NCBI GenBank assembly: GCA_030015575.1
Contig: JASDDO010000001.1
Coordinates: forward strand, 143,053,988 to 143,117,987
Reading direction: 5' to 3'
Source: Agapanthus africanus
Taxonomy: Eukaryota; Streptophyta; Magnoliopsida; Asparagales; Amaryllidaceae
DNA length: 64,000 bases
The notes under the pieces were generated by a model, which searched no databases, had not been told where the DNA came from, and saw nothing but the letters and a program-made list of their open reading frames with translations. Shown here one piece after another: positions 47,293 through 59,416 of the stretch (position 1 is its first letter; each line of letters starts with the position of its first letter). The position numbers and the translations under genes were made by a program.

Positions 47293-47811
47293 TTTAACGA
47301 GATTGCGCCCTTTCAGGTTTTCACAAACACTCGCCGGTAGTCCTGCTGTTTTTACTCAAGGAGCCCTTTCGGGTTTTCATCCGTGCCCATTTTGCTTATG
47401 GACATACCGTTTTTTTTATTCTTTTTATTTTCTTTTTCTCTCTTTTTTTTAAGAGGTCGCGCCCTTTCGGGTTTTCACGAACACTCGCCGGTAGCCCTCC
47501 TGTTTTTACTCACGGAGCCCTTTCGGGTTTTCATCCGTGCCCATTTTGCTTATGGACATACCGTTTTTATTTATTATATTTTTTCTTTATTTATTTATTT
47601 TTTATTCATCTCGTCAGCCTAAGGATGCTGCGGTATTAGTTTAATGACATTTCGGTCTGCTATTAGTTTAAGGACATTTCGGTCCGCTATTAGTTTAAGG
47701 ACATTTCGGTCCGACATTGAGAGGCTGGCTACTGCTTATAAAACTTGAGCTTAGGAAGATAGCGAGCGGACATGGTCGTCGTCATCTATCATTGACCTAG
47801 GCTGTGGCTCA

Positions 47812-48237
47812 TTAAGCGCAGTATTTCTTCAGGAAGCGACCGTTTATCGGCCTGAAAGGCCTTTCACCGTGCATGTCCATGAGTAGATAGGCCCCACCCT
47901 GGTAAACTTTATCTATAATGTACGGGCCTTCATAGTTTGGCTCGAATTTTCCCCGCTTGGCGCGATTGGGGATCATAGGCCTTTTGACCACTAGCACGAG
48001 TTCGCCTTGATGGAATGTCCTCGGTCGGGTCAATCTTTCGTATGAGCGCATCATCTTTGCTTTATAAGCTTCCAGATTTTGCTGTGCTATGAGCCTAGTT
48101 TCATCAAGGGCGTGAAGCTCCTCAAGCCGAAGGTGGGCATTTTCTTCGTCCGTCAGCTCGTAGTGGACTGCCACTCGTAGAGAGGGTAACTCTATCTCGA
48201 GGGGGAGTACTGCTTCCGTACCGAACACCAACGCGTA
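47812..48237 (-). pseudogene. Element B integrase C-terminal module
   Basis: Continues the integrase in another frame after one base is lost at 48237/48238 relative to element A. It carries the GPY-type module (FEPNYEGPYIIDKVYQGGAY) and ends in RFLKKYCA. It is thought to help contact DNA. The break cuts it from the catalytic core. Confidence 0.85.
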
Positions 48238-50886
48238 GGCGTTGTGTTCGTGGCCGTCTTGAATGTAGTTCGATATGCCCAAAGAGCTTCTTGCAGTCTT
48301 TCGTGCCAATCTTTCTTATTACGGGACACTGTTTTCTTTATGATTTTTGTTAATGTCTTGTTGAAGGCTTCAGCTAGTCCATTGGCTCGCGGATTATAAA
48401 CCGAGGAATATCTCCAGTCTATATTATGCTGTTGCGTGAAGCGACTGATCTTGTGGCTTCTGTAAGCTGGCCCGTTATCGGAGATGATCCGTCGCGGAGT
48501 TCCAAATCGATATATGACATGCGTCTTGAAGAAGTGGAGGATATTTTCCGTCTTCACCTCTCTTAACGGTACTGCTTCCGCCCATTTAGAGAAGTAGTCA
48601 GTCGTTGCCAGGATGAAACGGTGTCCCCTAGATGATGCTGGTTCGATGGGGCCGACTATATCAGTCCCCCACATCTCGAATGGCCAGCTAGCCACCGTTG
48701 GATGTAGTGGATTTGGGTGCTGGTGGATGAAGTCCCCATGAATTTGGCATGAGTGGCAGTGCTTCGCATATTCGATGCAGTCCTGAATCATCGTAGGCCA
48801 GTAGTAGCCCATCCGTTTTATCTTCAACTTCATCTTAGGGCCTGCTTGATGAGAACCGCAGAGTCCGTCGTGAACTTCCTGGACGATCCTTTTCGCTTCG
48901 TCAGGTCCTAAGCATCTCAGCCACAGAGAATCAAATGACCTCTTGTACAGAGTATCGTTGACGAAGGCGAAATACAGAGCTCGTTTCATGAGCTGATGTC
49001 TTATAGACGCTTCTTCAGGCATTCGGTGGGACTTGAAGTAGTCTATGAAGACCTCTCTCCAATCCTCAACCTTCTCATGGTCTTTTATTTGTAAGGTCGC
49101 TTGCTCAGTCACTCCCTTCTCTTCGGGTGATCCCGGAGGTATTTCTGCGGGGGCGAGCACCCGACGACTTTGTACCATGATTCTAACCTCATCGATGTTC
49201 TCGTCAGCCAGTTCTTTAGCAAGCTTAGCTAACGCGTCCGCTTTGCTATTTTCTGCGCGTGGTATACTTTCCAAAGTATAGGAGGGAATTTGGGTCAGCA
49301 ATTGTTGCACCTTTTCCCCGTATTTTACCAATTCCGGTTTGCATGTTTGGTAATCGCCGTTCACTTGACTAACGACTAGCTGAGAGTCCCCATATATGAG
49401 GAGGCTTTCAATTCCCATGTCAATGGCGATCTCGAGACCTGCTATCAAAGCTTCATATTCAGCTTCATTATTCGTTCTCGGCTCTGTCAAGGAGAAAGCG
49501 AAGCGCATTATTCCTCCTTGTGGGGTCACGAAGATAAGGCCTACTCCCGATTTGATCATTGGCGTACTTTGTTTGTGCTTTTTCATGGAAGATGCTCCAT
49601 CGAAATAAAGCTCCCAACGGGTATCACCACTGTCGATTGCGTCGAACGCATGTTTGTCTGGCAAATCGCACTTTAGGGGAGCATCGGCAGGTATCGGGTG
49701 CTCAGCAAGGAAGTCGGCGATGGCCTGGCCTTTCACTGCCTTGAGAGGTCGGTACGTTATCGAGAACTCCATTAAGAGCAGGGCCCATTTAGCGAGTCGT
49801 CCCGTCAATATGGCCTTTGACATTAGGTATTTGAGAGGGTCCACCTTTGAAATGAGATGGACTTCATGTGCTAATGCGTAATGTCTAAGCTTTGTTATTG
49901 CGAAGATCAACGCTAAGCAGTGTTTTTCAATGGGGGAGTAGTTGCTTTCTGCCCCCAGCAGAACTCGACTTAAGTAGTAGAGTGCTCTTTCTTTTCCCTG
50001 GTCATTCTCCTGCGCCCATAACGCGCCTAAAGAACCTTCGAGAGCAGTTGTATAAAGAATGAGAGGCTTTCCCTTAACCGGAGCAGCCAACACCGGCGGG
50101 TTCTGCAGGTATTGCTTGATCTCGTCTAGCGCGCTTTGGCATCTTTGATCCCAGACGAATGGGGTTCCCTTCTTCATCAGGTGGCTATAGGGACGGCACT
50201 TGCCTGAAAGATTGGCTATAAATCGCCGTATGTATGCGAGCTTCCCTTGGAGAGACCGCAACTGTTTGAGAGTCCTCGGCGGAGGCATTTCCATGATTGC
50301 CTTGATCTTGGACGGATCTATTTCGATACCCCGGTGTCGAACAATGAATCCCAGGAATTTTCCTGAGGAAACTCCGAATGCACACTTGAGCGGATTCATC
50401 TTCAAGTTGTATTGCCGAAGACGTTGAAATACGGTCTTCAGATGCTCGAGATGTTCCTCATATGATTTGCTTTTAACAACGAGGTCGTCGATATAGCATT
50501 CGACGACCTCGTGTATAAGGTCATCGAAGATCTTCGTCATGGCCCTTTGGTAGGTGGCACCGGCGTTCTTTAAACCGAAGGGCATCACCTTGTAACAGAA
50601 TATTCCCAAAGGAGTCCGGAAAGCCGTATGTTTCTGGTCTTCAGGATGCATTTTTATTTGATTATATCCTGATGAGCCGTCCATGAATGAGAAAATCTCA
50701 TGCGTGGACGTATTGTCTATCATCAGTTCGGTGACTGGTACTGGGAAATCATCCTTCGGGCAGGCTTTGTTGAGATCCCGAAAGTCCACGCATATGCGCA
50801 CCGTTCCATTTTTCTTCATCACTGGGACGATATTAGCAATCCATTCAGGGTATTGAACCTCCTGGATAAAGCCAGAGTCTATCAGC
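48238..50886 (-). pseudogene. Element B RT, RNase H, second RNase H, integrase core
   Basis: A single open stretch of about 860 residues (first Met at 50822) but shifted out of frame at both ends. Numbering from that Met: RT 1-250 with YIDD at 110-113; first RNase H about 255-340; archaeal-type RNase H 402-540 with catalytic Asp408, Glu453 or Glu455, Asp479 and Asp529; integrase with His651, His658, Cys689, Cys692 and catalytic Asp721, Asp782, Glu818 (D,D35E). All catalytic residues are present. An extra T in a homopolymer at 50887-50892 causes the upstream frame change. The dual RNase H places it in the Tat lineage. Confidence 0.92.
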
Positions 50887-52477
50887 TTTTTTGACTTCAG
50901 CGTTGATGCTCATCTCGAGCTCAAGCCGCATTCTTCTCGGCGCTTGTTTAACTGGCTTGACACCCGGGGATATCGCCAGTCTATGTACAGCAACTTCTGG
51001 ATCAAGTCCTGGCATCTCGGAATAGTTCCATGCGAAGCAATCTTTATGCTGTACAAGGACGTCCTTTAACGCAGCCACCTTCTCTTCAGACAACAGCTCG
51101 CTGACAAATGTCGGTCGCGGATAGTTTACCGTCCCCAACTCAATCTTCTTAAGGTTATCTGCAGTGATATGGATTCCATCCTCCAGCTCTTTTGGCGCTG
51201 GTGGGAATTCTGAGATTATCTCGTCGCTGCTGTTTTCGAAACACCAAGGGAGCTCATCTATGTCCTCGGGCTCTTCTTTTAATATTGTAATCATGTGACA
51301 GGTGCGAATTCGCTTCCAATCCCAATGTGGAACTGGTTCCTCTTTCGTGGCCTTGGGCTCATGCTTTTGTGGTGGCGTTATCCTCCAGTTGTCGGACAGA
51401 GCGAACTTGCCAAGCTGATACTGATCTTCGACCCAATTCTTGAAGGTAAAGCAATCCTCGAGAGGGTGCCCTATTACTTGATGGTAAGAGCAATAGTCCA
51501 GATGTGAGACTTCGCCTGCTCGTTCGGGGTGCTTAGTCTCCGGCAGTGTAAGCATCTGATGTTTTAGAGCAAGGTCAAGTATCTTCTTCGTCTTGTCCCG
51601 AGGAAACGAGTATGCTCGCCCTATTTTCTTCATAAGGGATAGATCAATAACGCTCGACTCCTGTTTGCGTGGCTTCTTAGCCCTGCTTTGTTGTTGTTGA
51701 GCGCCTTTTTGGCCTTTCGACTTATTTCTGCTTTTGAGCTGAGCCTTCTTTATAACGGGTTGACAAGGAGCGGCATTTTCATCCTTTACGGCCTGTTGGA
51801 GAAGGCGTTGCGTCTTGGCTTTCTCGTAGATGGCCGTCTCACGGTTGTGATCATCTCGGACTTTTTGACCAGCTTTCTTTATAAGTCTGTCCATTTGTTC
51901 CTCGAACGACGGACTGGGCTCTTTTGCATCTGGAACTTTCACTGGCTTAGGATTAGCGTCCTCCCATTGAGCATCCGCTTCTTCATCAAGGTCATACACG
52001 ACGTAGCAGCCGGGTAGTAACTCTCGTTTCTTTGACCGGATGTATCCAAGCCCTCTTGTTTCCATTCTCCCGTTAGGCAGTTTGCGTTGGGTCCCGGGAA
52101 CGTTCCAGACCCTGTCATAGAATTTGGCCTCTCTAACTGTCTGTTTGAAGGATATCCCCTGGCGTTTCAGCAGCTTCTTCAAACCCTCTGTATAATATCT
52201 GGGAAGACGGATAGGCTGAAGCCTGTCGAGCGCAGGATCTGCGCCATGCCAGATTTCTTTTTTCACCTTGGTTTCTTCAGAGCGGTAAAACAGAATTGCT
52301 TTCTCGTTTTCTCGCCTGGGAGGGATATAGAATGTCCGCAGCTTTTCTACACTGTAGATATTAAGTGCGTCCAGTTCTTTATGATGTTTAGGCGGCACCA
52401 TGGCGATTTGCAGACTTTGCTCTTCATCAGCGGAAGCTTGTATTGAAGGTCGAGCAGAGAATACGACATGGACCTCG
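50887..52477 (-). pseudogene. Element B protease-RT connector with third zinc knuckle
   Basis: An open frame of about 550 residues. It contains KNGRMET-like basic stretches, a block RAYSFPRDKTKKILDLALKH homologous to a gag block, the knuckle YCSYHQVIGHPLEDC (about 51422-51500), and the pre-RT sequence DCFAWNYSEMPGLDPE. It joins RT through a one-base shift at 50887-50892 and is interrupted on its N-terminal side by the solo LTR. Confidence 0.8.
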
Positions 52478-54683
52478 TGTAGGGTTCCTAGGCACGCTAA
52501 TGAGGTCTCACAAGGCATCAACCATGCCAATTTCAAATTTTACGGGTGCCGAGAAACCCTAATACGGATCGTTAACTAGATGTCTAGGCGAAAAAGAAAC
52601 TAGTTTACAACTAAACTAAAAGAACGGAAATACAACCTTTGTAGATCCGTTTCTCCACCTCCATAGCTCCATGATGAAGTCCTCTCCGCTGTCCAAATCG
52701 AACCATGACTCTAGCATCGGCTTCATCGGAGAAAAAGCGGGCTAGGTCATCGACGACGATGCCGAAGATGATCTACGTCGAGGCATCACTAGATCAAGAT
52801 CCACCTTCACCAAGCCATGAAAACTTGTGAAGGAAACACCCTATACTACTTGGCAAGAGGTAGAGGATGAAGAAATAGGAAGTGGGTTCACTTTAGAATT
52901 GGATTTCTCACTCTCTTTCATCAATCACCATTGATGAAGCAAGCTTCTTCATGTGAAGAAGAAGAAGATGATGATGATAATGTTATGATAAGATTAATTC
53001 AAAAGGAAAATAAAATGCATACTTATCATAATCCAAACATGGTCAAGTGTAGAGAATAAACTAGGGTTAGGTCAATGGTTAGGGTTAAGCATGAAGACAA
53101 AAATGGTGACTTAGTCAAAAGCTTCATGAAGTTTCAACATGCATCCAAAGAAAGCCACCATTTTCCTTTCATATTCTTTTCCATAAAGAAATAAATAAAT
53201 AAATGAATAAAAGGAAAACCCTAACCATTACACAACTATGGTTTAATCTTTACACATGCTCAAGTAAGCATGTATCATCAAACATGATACAATCAAGTGC
53301 ACAAAAGTATATCACATATACAACTTGTGAACTTTAAGTGAGAAAATCCATTTAAAGTGAACAAATATTAGTTAATGCAAAGTAATATATCAAATATATA
53401 ATTATACATTAAATCATTAAATCAACACTTGATTTAACGATCCGGTCATATCGCATATGACCGACTAATATCCAATGTATCGATTTATCGAATCAATCAT
53501 TGATTCGATAACTAGGTTATATCACATACAACCAATCGATACATTCATCACGAGAATAGAATACGGTATCACATACACGCATTATTCTCGGTCCCACACA
53601 TATCTCATATGCGCTCCTATTTCGTTTCGCTTGAGCCAGGAAACCTCTGTGTAGGACTCTAAAGACTCGTCAATACGCCGGCAGCAGATGATGATCATAT
53701 CAATCACCCACAAACCGCAAGCGGTCTGCTAAACGTAACGGCCACCCGGGTGTTGAGCGATCAGAAGATCGACGAGCAAGCCCGCTCATACTCCTGTGAA
53801 TCCAACCAGTAACACTTACCGTACAGTCCGGTCTGTCCGTCTGATCTGTCGCATATCTCGCCTAGGGGTGGTAAATGTCAGACCCCAATAGCTCGATAAG
53901 TCGTGTCGATATGAGGTCTATAACAGATCGAGAAACTACTGGTAACACTTACCAGTAAATCTCAGCAACCCTGGCCAGGGATTTCCGGTTACAGCCAATC
54001 GAACACAGCGCAACATCAACTCCCTATACCGGGAGAGACGAATCCCCTCCTATCGCTCATTGCCTTCATGTGACTCGGGACTGTACCCAAAAACCACCGT
54101 TTTGCACGCCCTCTTGGATGTGGTAAGGTGGAAATCAAAGCACAGTGGGAACCACACAAGACTCTATGACGATCTCGGGTCAACAGACTACTCTGTACCA
54201 GTGTCACCAGAGAACTGCCATCTGACGTAAGGTATAATACCATCTGGGAGTTCTCGGCGAGTCCGTCCAGTGTACCCAGTCTCCACTGAGCACCCGTATA
54301 TCATCTCTGATGTCAAACACCAATGGATATGGGATCATCCATCGTCTATCTGTATGGGTCGAGAAGGTATACGTCAGTCTACTCTGGTATATCGATGCCC
54401 CGTCTCGATATACCCACGACTAGGGACTTTGAAGGATGTACTTATGGACTACCATGTCCCCACTAGTATGATCTACATCATAGTCTAGGTAGTCAAGTAC
54501 ACATCCTAAGGGCTTTACCAACATGTATCAGAGAGACAATCGGTATACACGTTAAGGTAAAGAGTAACCAGATAGCATACTATCATGTCGAGCGAGAAAG
54601 TCCTCCCTATATATGTCCAAGCATCCACTACAATATACATCCAATGTACAGTAATGGCCTCTAGGGCATACATATAACTAACA
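52478..54683 (-). mobile_element. Solo LTR (2.2 kb) in element B
   Basis: On the - strand it starts TGTTAGTTATATG and ends AACCCTACA, 2206 bp, with TG...CA ends and a perfect 5-bp target duplication CCTCG (52473-52477 and 54684-54688). There is no primer-binding site or coding domain. The start with CCCTAGAGGC nearby recalls plant Ty1/copia LTRs, but the superfamily is uncertain. It splits the polyprotein just after protease. Confidence 0.85.
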
Positions 54684-56065
54684 CCTCGTCCTTCGAATCG
54701 CTACCAAAGACCAATGTAGGAGTGGATGGTCCTGGCTTGTTATGTTGGGGCGGACCCGAATACACTATCTCCTCTTCTTCCTCGGTGTCACTGCCGAAGA
54801 CAGGGATGGTGGCATTAGTTTTATTCTCCGGCTTGTGACACTTCTCCGTGTCTTCGAAATCCGGTAAGAAGTATTTGGCGTCTTCGTATTTGCGGACCTC
54901 GTTCATAGAGAACGGGTTCAGTTCTCCCGTCACGGTATACTCGAAACCATCCTTAAAATACTTCATAAACTGATGTTGTGTAGAAGGGATGATGTTGTAC
55001 TCGTGTAACCATGGTCGGCCGAGCAAAGCGTTGTAGCATGTCTTGGCGTCTATGACGTGGAACTTAATGTCCGTGACGAGTAGCCCGAAGCGTAGTGTCA
55101 GTATCACAGATCCAAGAGTCTTTGACGATTGGGAGTCAAACCCGGAGATGGTGATCTTGTCCCGAGCAAGTGGCTGGACGCTCATGCAGATTTCCTTCAA
55201 CACCCACACGTTGAGTAGGTTAACAGACGACCCGTTATCGATCAGGATTTTGCCTATCTTTATATCATGGCAGTATTCCGAGACATAGAGAGGGCGATTG
55301 TGTTCGCACGTCCTAAGTAGAAGGTCTTCATCGCCAAAAGTAACATCAGCCGTGTGCACTTCCTCTAATTCATCCTTCATCTTTTCCTCGGCCAGGCATG
55401 CTTGGAATTGTTCCGGGTCTTGGAGCGCCTTAATCAACGAATCTCTCGCCTCTTTTGATAGCAAAAGGGCGTCAAGAATGCTGAGCTGTGAGGGCAGCTT
55501 CCTCAAATGTGCTAAGACGTTGTAATCCACCTTATTCTTCTTTGGTGGGTCTTTGGCAGCTAGCTCTTCCACCACTTGGTCATCTAAGATGATATCTTCA
55601 GAGACCTTTTCTTTCCCTTTATCTTTTCTGTTCGAGGGTCCGAGGTTCTTTTCGGGCAGCGTGCGATTACGTAGCCGGATATTTTCGCAAACCTTTGGTT
55701 CTTCTTCTGTTCTCGAAGCGGACTCTTTGAAGAGAGGGGCAAGTTCTAGTTCTTCATCAGAATCACTTCCGAATGTAGGCACTTGTGATCCACTGGTGTT
55801 AACCATGCGACAATCGCCAGCAGTTCTTTTAAGCCTTTCGGTCATATTTCTTTGCTCTCGACGAGCTTTACGCTTTTCCCGCTTAAAGTGTTGTCGGTGA
55901 GCAACGTATCCTTGCCACCATCTATCGAAAGCTTTGCACTCTTGAGTGGGGTGCGAAATCTTTTGATGATACAAGCAATAAGACGGGTGCATTTTCGCTT
56001 CACCGGTAATTTCTTCTTCGGAGGATGGTAGCTTCATACCCATTGACATGGCCTTAGCAAACTTC
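54684..56065 (-). pseudogene. Element B protease region with second zinc knuckle
   Basis: Starts with the basic SMGMKLPS block, then the knuckle YCLYHQKISHPTQEC (about 55930-55990), a charged linker, and the protease with IDNGSSVNLL (D-N-G at the active site) and YNALLGRPWLHEYNIIPS. It ends at the solo LTR. A frame change near 56065-56075 separates it from upstream gag. Confidence 0.82.
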
Positions 56066-56887
56066 TTTTTTTATCTTGAATTGGCTTTTGTTGGTAGCGG
56101 AGATGTTCAGCTCCAACGGGATTATCTCAGCTCCTTCATCAAGTCGCTGGCGCTTGGCCCTTTCAAATATAACCGCCTCGCGCTCCCGATCAGCTTTACT
56201 TTTCAACCGAGCCTCATTAAGGAATGCGTTTATTACTTCATCTGATGGCCCCAGAACTTTTGGTTCAGAATCTGCCCCCAGCGTTTCAGTACAAGGGGTC
56301 TCCTCATCGTTCGAATAGGAAATCATATGACAGCTCGCCACGCATTCTTCAGCTTCATCTGACGAACTTTCTCCCTCACCTTCCTCTTGAAAGACGTGGT
56401 TGAGGAATTCTTGGAGCGTAATGGGAGTCCGTGCCTTTTGGTTGTATTCTTCCAACGCGTCAATTTGCTTTTGTAAGTCCGTGTGTTTGCCACCAGGCTT
56501 CATGGGCTTCTTAGATTTCTTCTTCTTCTTTTTCGAAGATTTTGACGGCTGGCTGCAAGTGCTTAAACCGCCACCATCGGTCCTTGGAGTTGGATGTGGC
56601 TTCAACATCCCTTCAATGACCTGCGGTTCCAACGGATTCTTCCACTTGACCGCTGGACATGTCTGAAGATCGTTTAGCATCCTCTTTGTCTTGGTTGATA
56701 ATACAACCTCCCAAGGAGCTTCTTCAATGACGGAGCATGTTGCCCTCGGCGTATTCGTCCCCTTAGAGGTGTGGGGCTGCGGGGGATTCACCTTCTATAT
56801 GTCAGATAACGCGAACTTGCCCTGTCGGTACTGGTTTTCAAGCCAATTCTTGAAAACGTAGCAATCTTCGATCGGATGGCCTAGTAC
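56066..56887 (-). pseudogene. Element B gag C-terminal linker
   Basis: The frame encodes the block TPWEVV/APWEVVLSTKTKRML, a lysine-rich stretch SKKKKKKSKKP, and an acidic stretch. A stop (near 56800) and the stop at 56888 interrupt it. The first zinc knuckle straddles 56888: the Gln after CPYH is a stop codon here. Confidence 0.75.
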
Positions 56888-57958
56888 TCAATGATAAGGA
56901 CAGTAGTTGGGCTCGTTGACGTCACTTGGTTGCAACGGACGTTTTGGATCCGGCAAATTTATGAGTCTGTTGCGCAACGCCAGCTCGAATAACCTCCTCG
57001 TTTTACCACGGGGAAAGGAATAAGGACGTCCCATCCTATCCTCAAGGGGCACGTACGGTCGCGTATTATTTTGACGAGCAACCGGCTTCGAGTCACTCAG
57101 TTGTTGTTGAGCATTAGCGACGACGATCGCTTTTCCCTTCCCTTTGTCATTTCGGGTGTCTGGCCTTGGAAGAGGGGGTTTATGGCCCATTTGATCCATT
57201 TGCGCTAGTTTGTCAATCAAAGCCTGGAAGGTAGTCGGCTTGAAAAACATCATAAACTGCGAGATGGTTGCTTGTGGATCGAGGGTTCCCACAAACATAC
57301 CCACCGCGGGAGCTTCTTCAATGCGCTGCTCACACTTTGACCATAAGTTCCGCCATCGTATAGCGTACTGAACCCACGTCTCGCCGGGTTTTACCCTGGC
57401 GTTAATCAGTGCTGTCATCGGGGTACATTCATTAGCGCTTGCAAAACGCTGAGTAAACAACAGCTCCATCTCCGCGAAGGTTTTAATAGAGTCGTTCGGG
57501 AGCTCAGAGTACCATTCGAACGCCGTATCCGATAAGCTTCCAACAAACTGGCGAAGCAAAAGCTTGTCATCTCCACCGGTGTTGCCGCAGAGTGCCCTGA
57601 ACTGGGCAACATGCTGGTGAGGATTGCCCGTCCCCTTGTAGACATGGAACTTGGAAATCGTATAACCTGGCGGGTATTTGATTTGATCGTACCAACTCGG
57701 ATATGGTCTCCCCGTTTTCACGACCTGGCCGGCTGTTTCGGTTGCATGATGAACCCGTATTTGCTGGGCGATGTATTCATCCAAATCAGCTTTGGAGATT
57801 GTATCCTCTTTAGCTGCGGACAGAACTGGTGGAGGATTCGACGTCTCTCCCCTATCGTCTTCAAGAATGATTGGGGGATCTTCAGCAGGTGGATCTTGTT
57901 GAATCATCATACCCACCATATCCTGGAACAGGAGGGCCATTTTCTTTATGTTGGCTGC
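56888..57958 (-). pseudogene. Element B gag capsid domain
   Basis: 350 residues open. The Retrotrans_gag-type capsid domain runs at about residues 100-230 (HQHVAQFRALCGNTGGDD, AFEWYSELPND, RFASAN, ALIDKLAQMDQMG). It is followed by the YSFPRGKTRRLFELAL block leading to the knuckle. It would form the particle core in the cytoplasm. A stop lies at both ends (57959, 56888). Confidence 0.85.
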
Positions 57959-59268
57959 CTACTCCGCAGCCTCTTTATCCTTCTTCTCTAGTACGCGACG
58001 AAGGAATTCAGCATCCGTTTCTTGTTCTTGACGCTCGTCCGAGGACGTTTCAGGGGTTTCTTTTGGCCCTGTAAGTGCGGCCATAGCGTTCATCATCTCT
58101 TGGAGCTTCTGCTGTTGCTCCTGAGCCTTGGTCACTGACCTCGTGTGCGGTCTATGACCTGTTGATATGCGGCTATCCTCCTTTCCCGATGCCACATAAA
58201 CTGTATGAACTATCATGTCCCCTGACTTAGGGCGTTTGGGTTCGCCATTTTTAACTTTTGCCACTGACGCGGGAGTTTTCTATGGCCTCCTTCTTTTGTG
58301 GGCCGTTGGGGTTGAAGGAGCCGTTAAAGTGGGCATCCTAGCAATCGTTGTCCTTTCCTGTTTGATCGGACGGTCCTTTTCTTTTTCCACCTTCGCCTTT
58401 TTTCGTTGACGGGAGTGATCCGTGTCGATCACGGAGTCTTGAACCCTCCTCCAAACTTTATATATTTTTTAGGACAGCCGTTGAGGGGGCTGTTTTTGCT
58501 TCGTTTCCGGAACTCTCTCCGCGGGCGGAGATCTTTTCAATGTAGCGGTTGGAGAGTTCTTCCGTACCCTCCTCAGCAGTTCAAAGCTGTTCCCAGTTGG
58601 AACAGCAGCGTTGACTTCCACCATTGGAGCAGGTAGAGTTAGCCCTGAGGGGGAGTTGCCCCCTGCCTTCCTCACTCGTTGCCAATGGCGACGTCGAGCA
58701 CGGCGAGCCGTTGGGATTGGCTCAGAGATTGAGATAGTTTCTTTTTGCCCCCTGTCTGAATGAGGCGCCGCCGGTGTTAACCTCTTAAAGACTGAGGTTG
58801 TCTTCTGAGGGGTGATATTCAACCTGCCGAAGACGGATCCCTGAGCAGATGCAGGAGCCGGAATCGTCAGTCTTGAAAAGACTGACTCTTTGATAGGGGA
58901 AGCCGCCTTGACGACTTCTGGGGCAGCAGTTATTGCCTTCCTTTGGACAGCCATTTTAGAGTTCAGATTTAGCCTGGTGAAAACAGAGGCTGTCGGTTTG
59001 GTAGCGGGCGACCCGTTGACAGGGGCCGTCGTAGCAGTGAGCCGGTCGAAGACCGACTTCTTGTTCACTTCCGGTGCAGGTATTGGCGCAGAGAAGCTTG
59101 TAGGTGGGATCATGGTCCCGAAGAACAGACCGGTGGTGGCTTGGGTCACCTGGTCTACCGGCAGAGCGAGGAAGGAAGCTGCTTGGGGCCCATATGCTAC
59201 ACCTCCCGGTGAGGTGGAGCGTCCGTTGCAGTGGCACTTCGAGCAGTTGGTCAACTTAGAGGCCATTG
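57959..59268 (-). pseudogene. Element B gag N-terminal part
   Basis: Start MASKLTNC at 59268, chosen because element A starts with the same MAS residues at the same distance from the primer-binding site. An upstream in-frame ATG at 59365 is not conserved. It contains five S-V-F-x-R-L repeats and a Pro/Ser-rich linker. Stops lie at 58469, near 58281 and at 57959. Confidence 0.8.
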
Positions 59269-59392
59269 AATCTTGAGTTCTGCGCCAGGAAAAAGACCAA
59301 ATCTTAGTAACTTGAAATCCGAAGGCAACCATTAACAAACCGCGAATGGTTCGCGAAGACGACACACGAAGCGTGGAGTGGAAAGAGGAAAA

Positions 59393-59416
59393 GGTCCCAC
59401 CGGGCGTGCCAGAATC
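59393..59416 (-). other. Primer-binding site of element B
   Basis: Directly after the 5' LTR on the - strand; contains TGGCACGCCCGGTGGGAC as in elements A and C. The primer tRNA was not assigned. Confidence 0.85.

Larger units (their letters stand above)
44711..47811. repeat. Structured spacer of element B
   Basis: Noncoding DNA between the convergent ends of the PMD gene and integrase. It contains hairpin sets at about 44944-45165, 46718-46940 and 47078-47292, a 158-bp satellite, repeats of CAATCATTTCGGCTAT (46430-46610), GCCCTTTCGGGTTTTC repeats (about 47307-47540) and GGACATTTCGGTCC words (about 47640-47730). Only repeat-derived frames are present. Confidence 0.85.

Noticed and set aside
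47812..59268. Idea that B was already defective when it moved, because gag-pol has many stops yet the LTRs are similar
   Set aside because: With LTRs about 1-2 percent apart, roughly 1 percent change per site in about 10 kb of coding sequence would produce several stops and small shifts after insertion.
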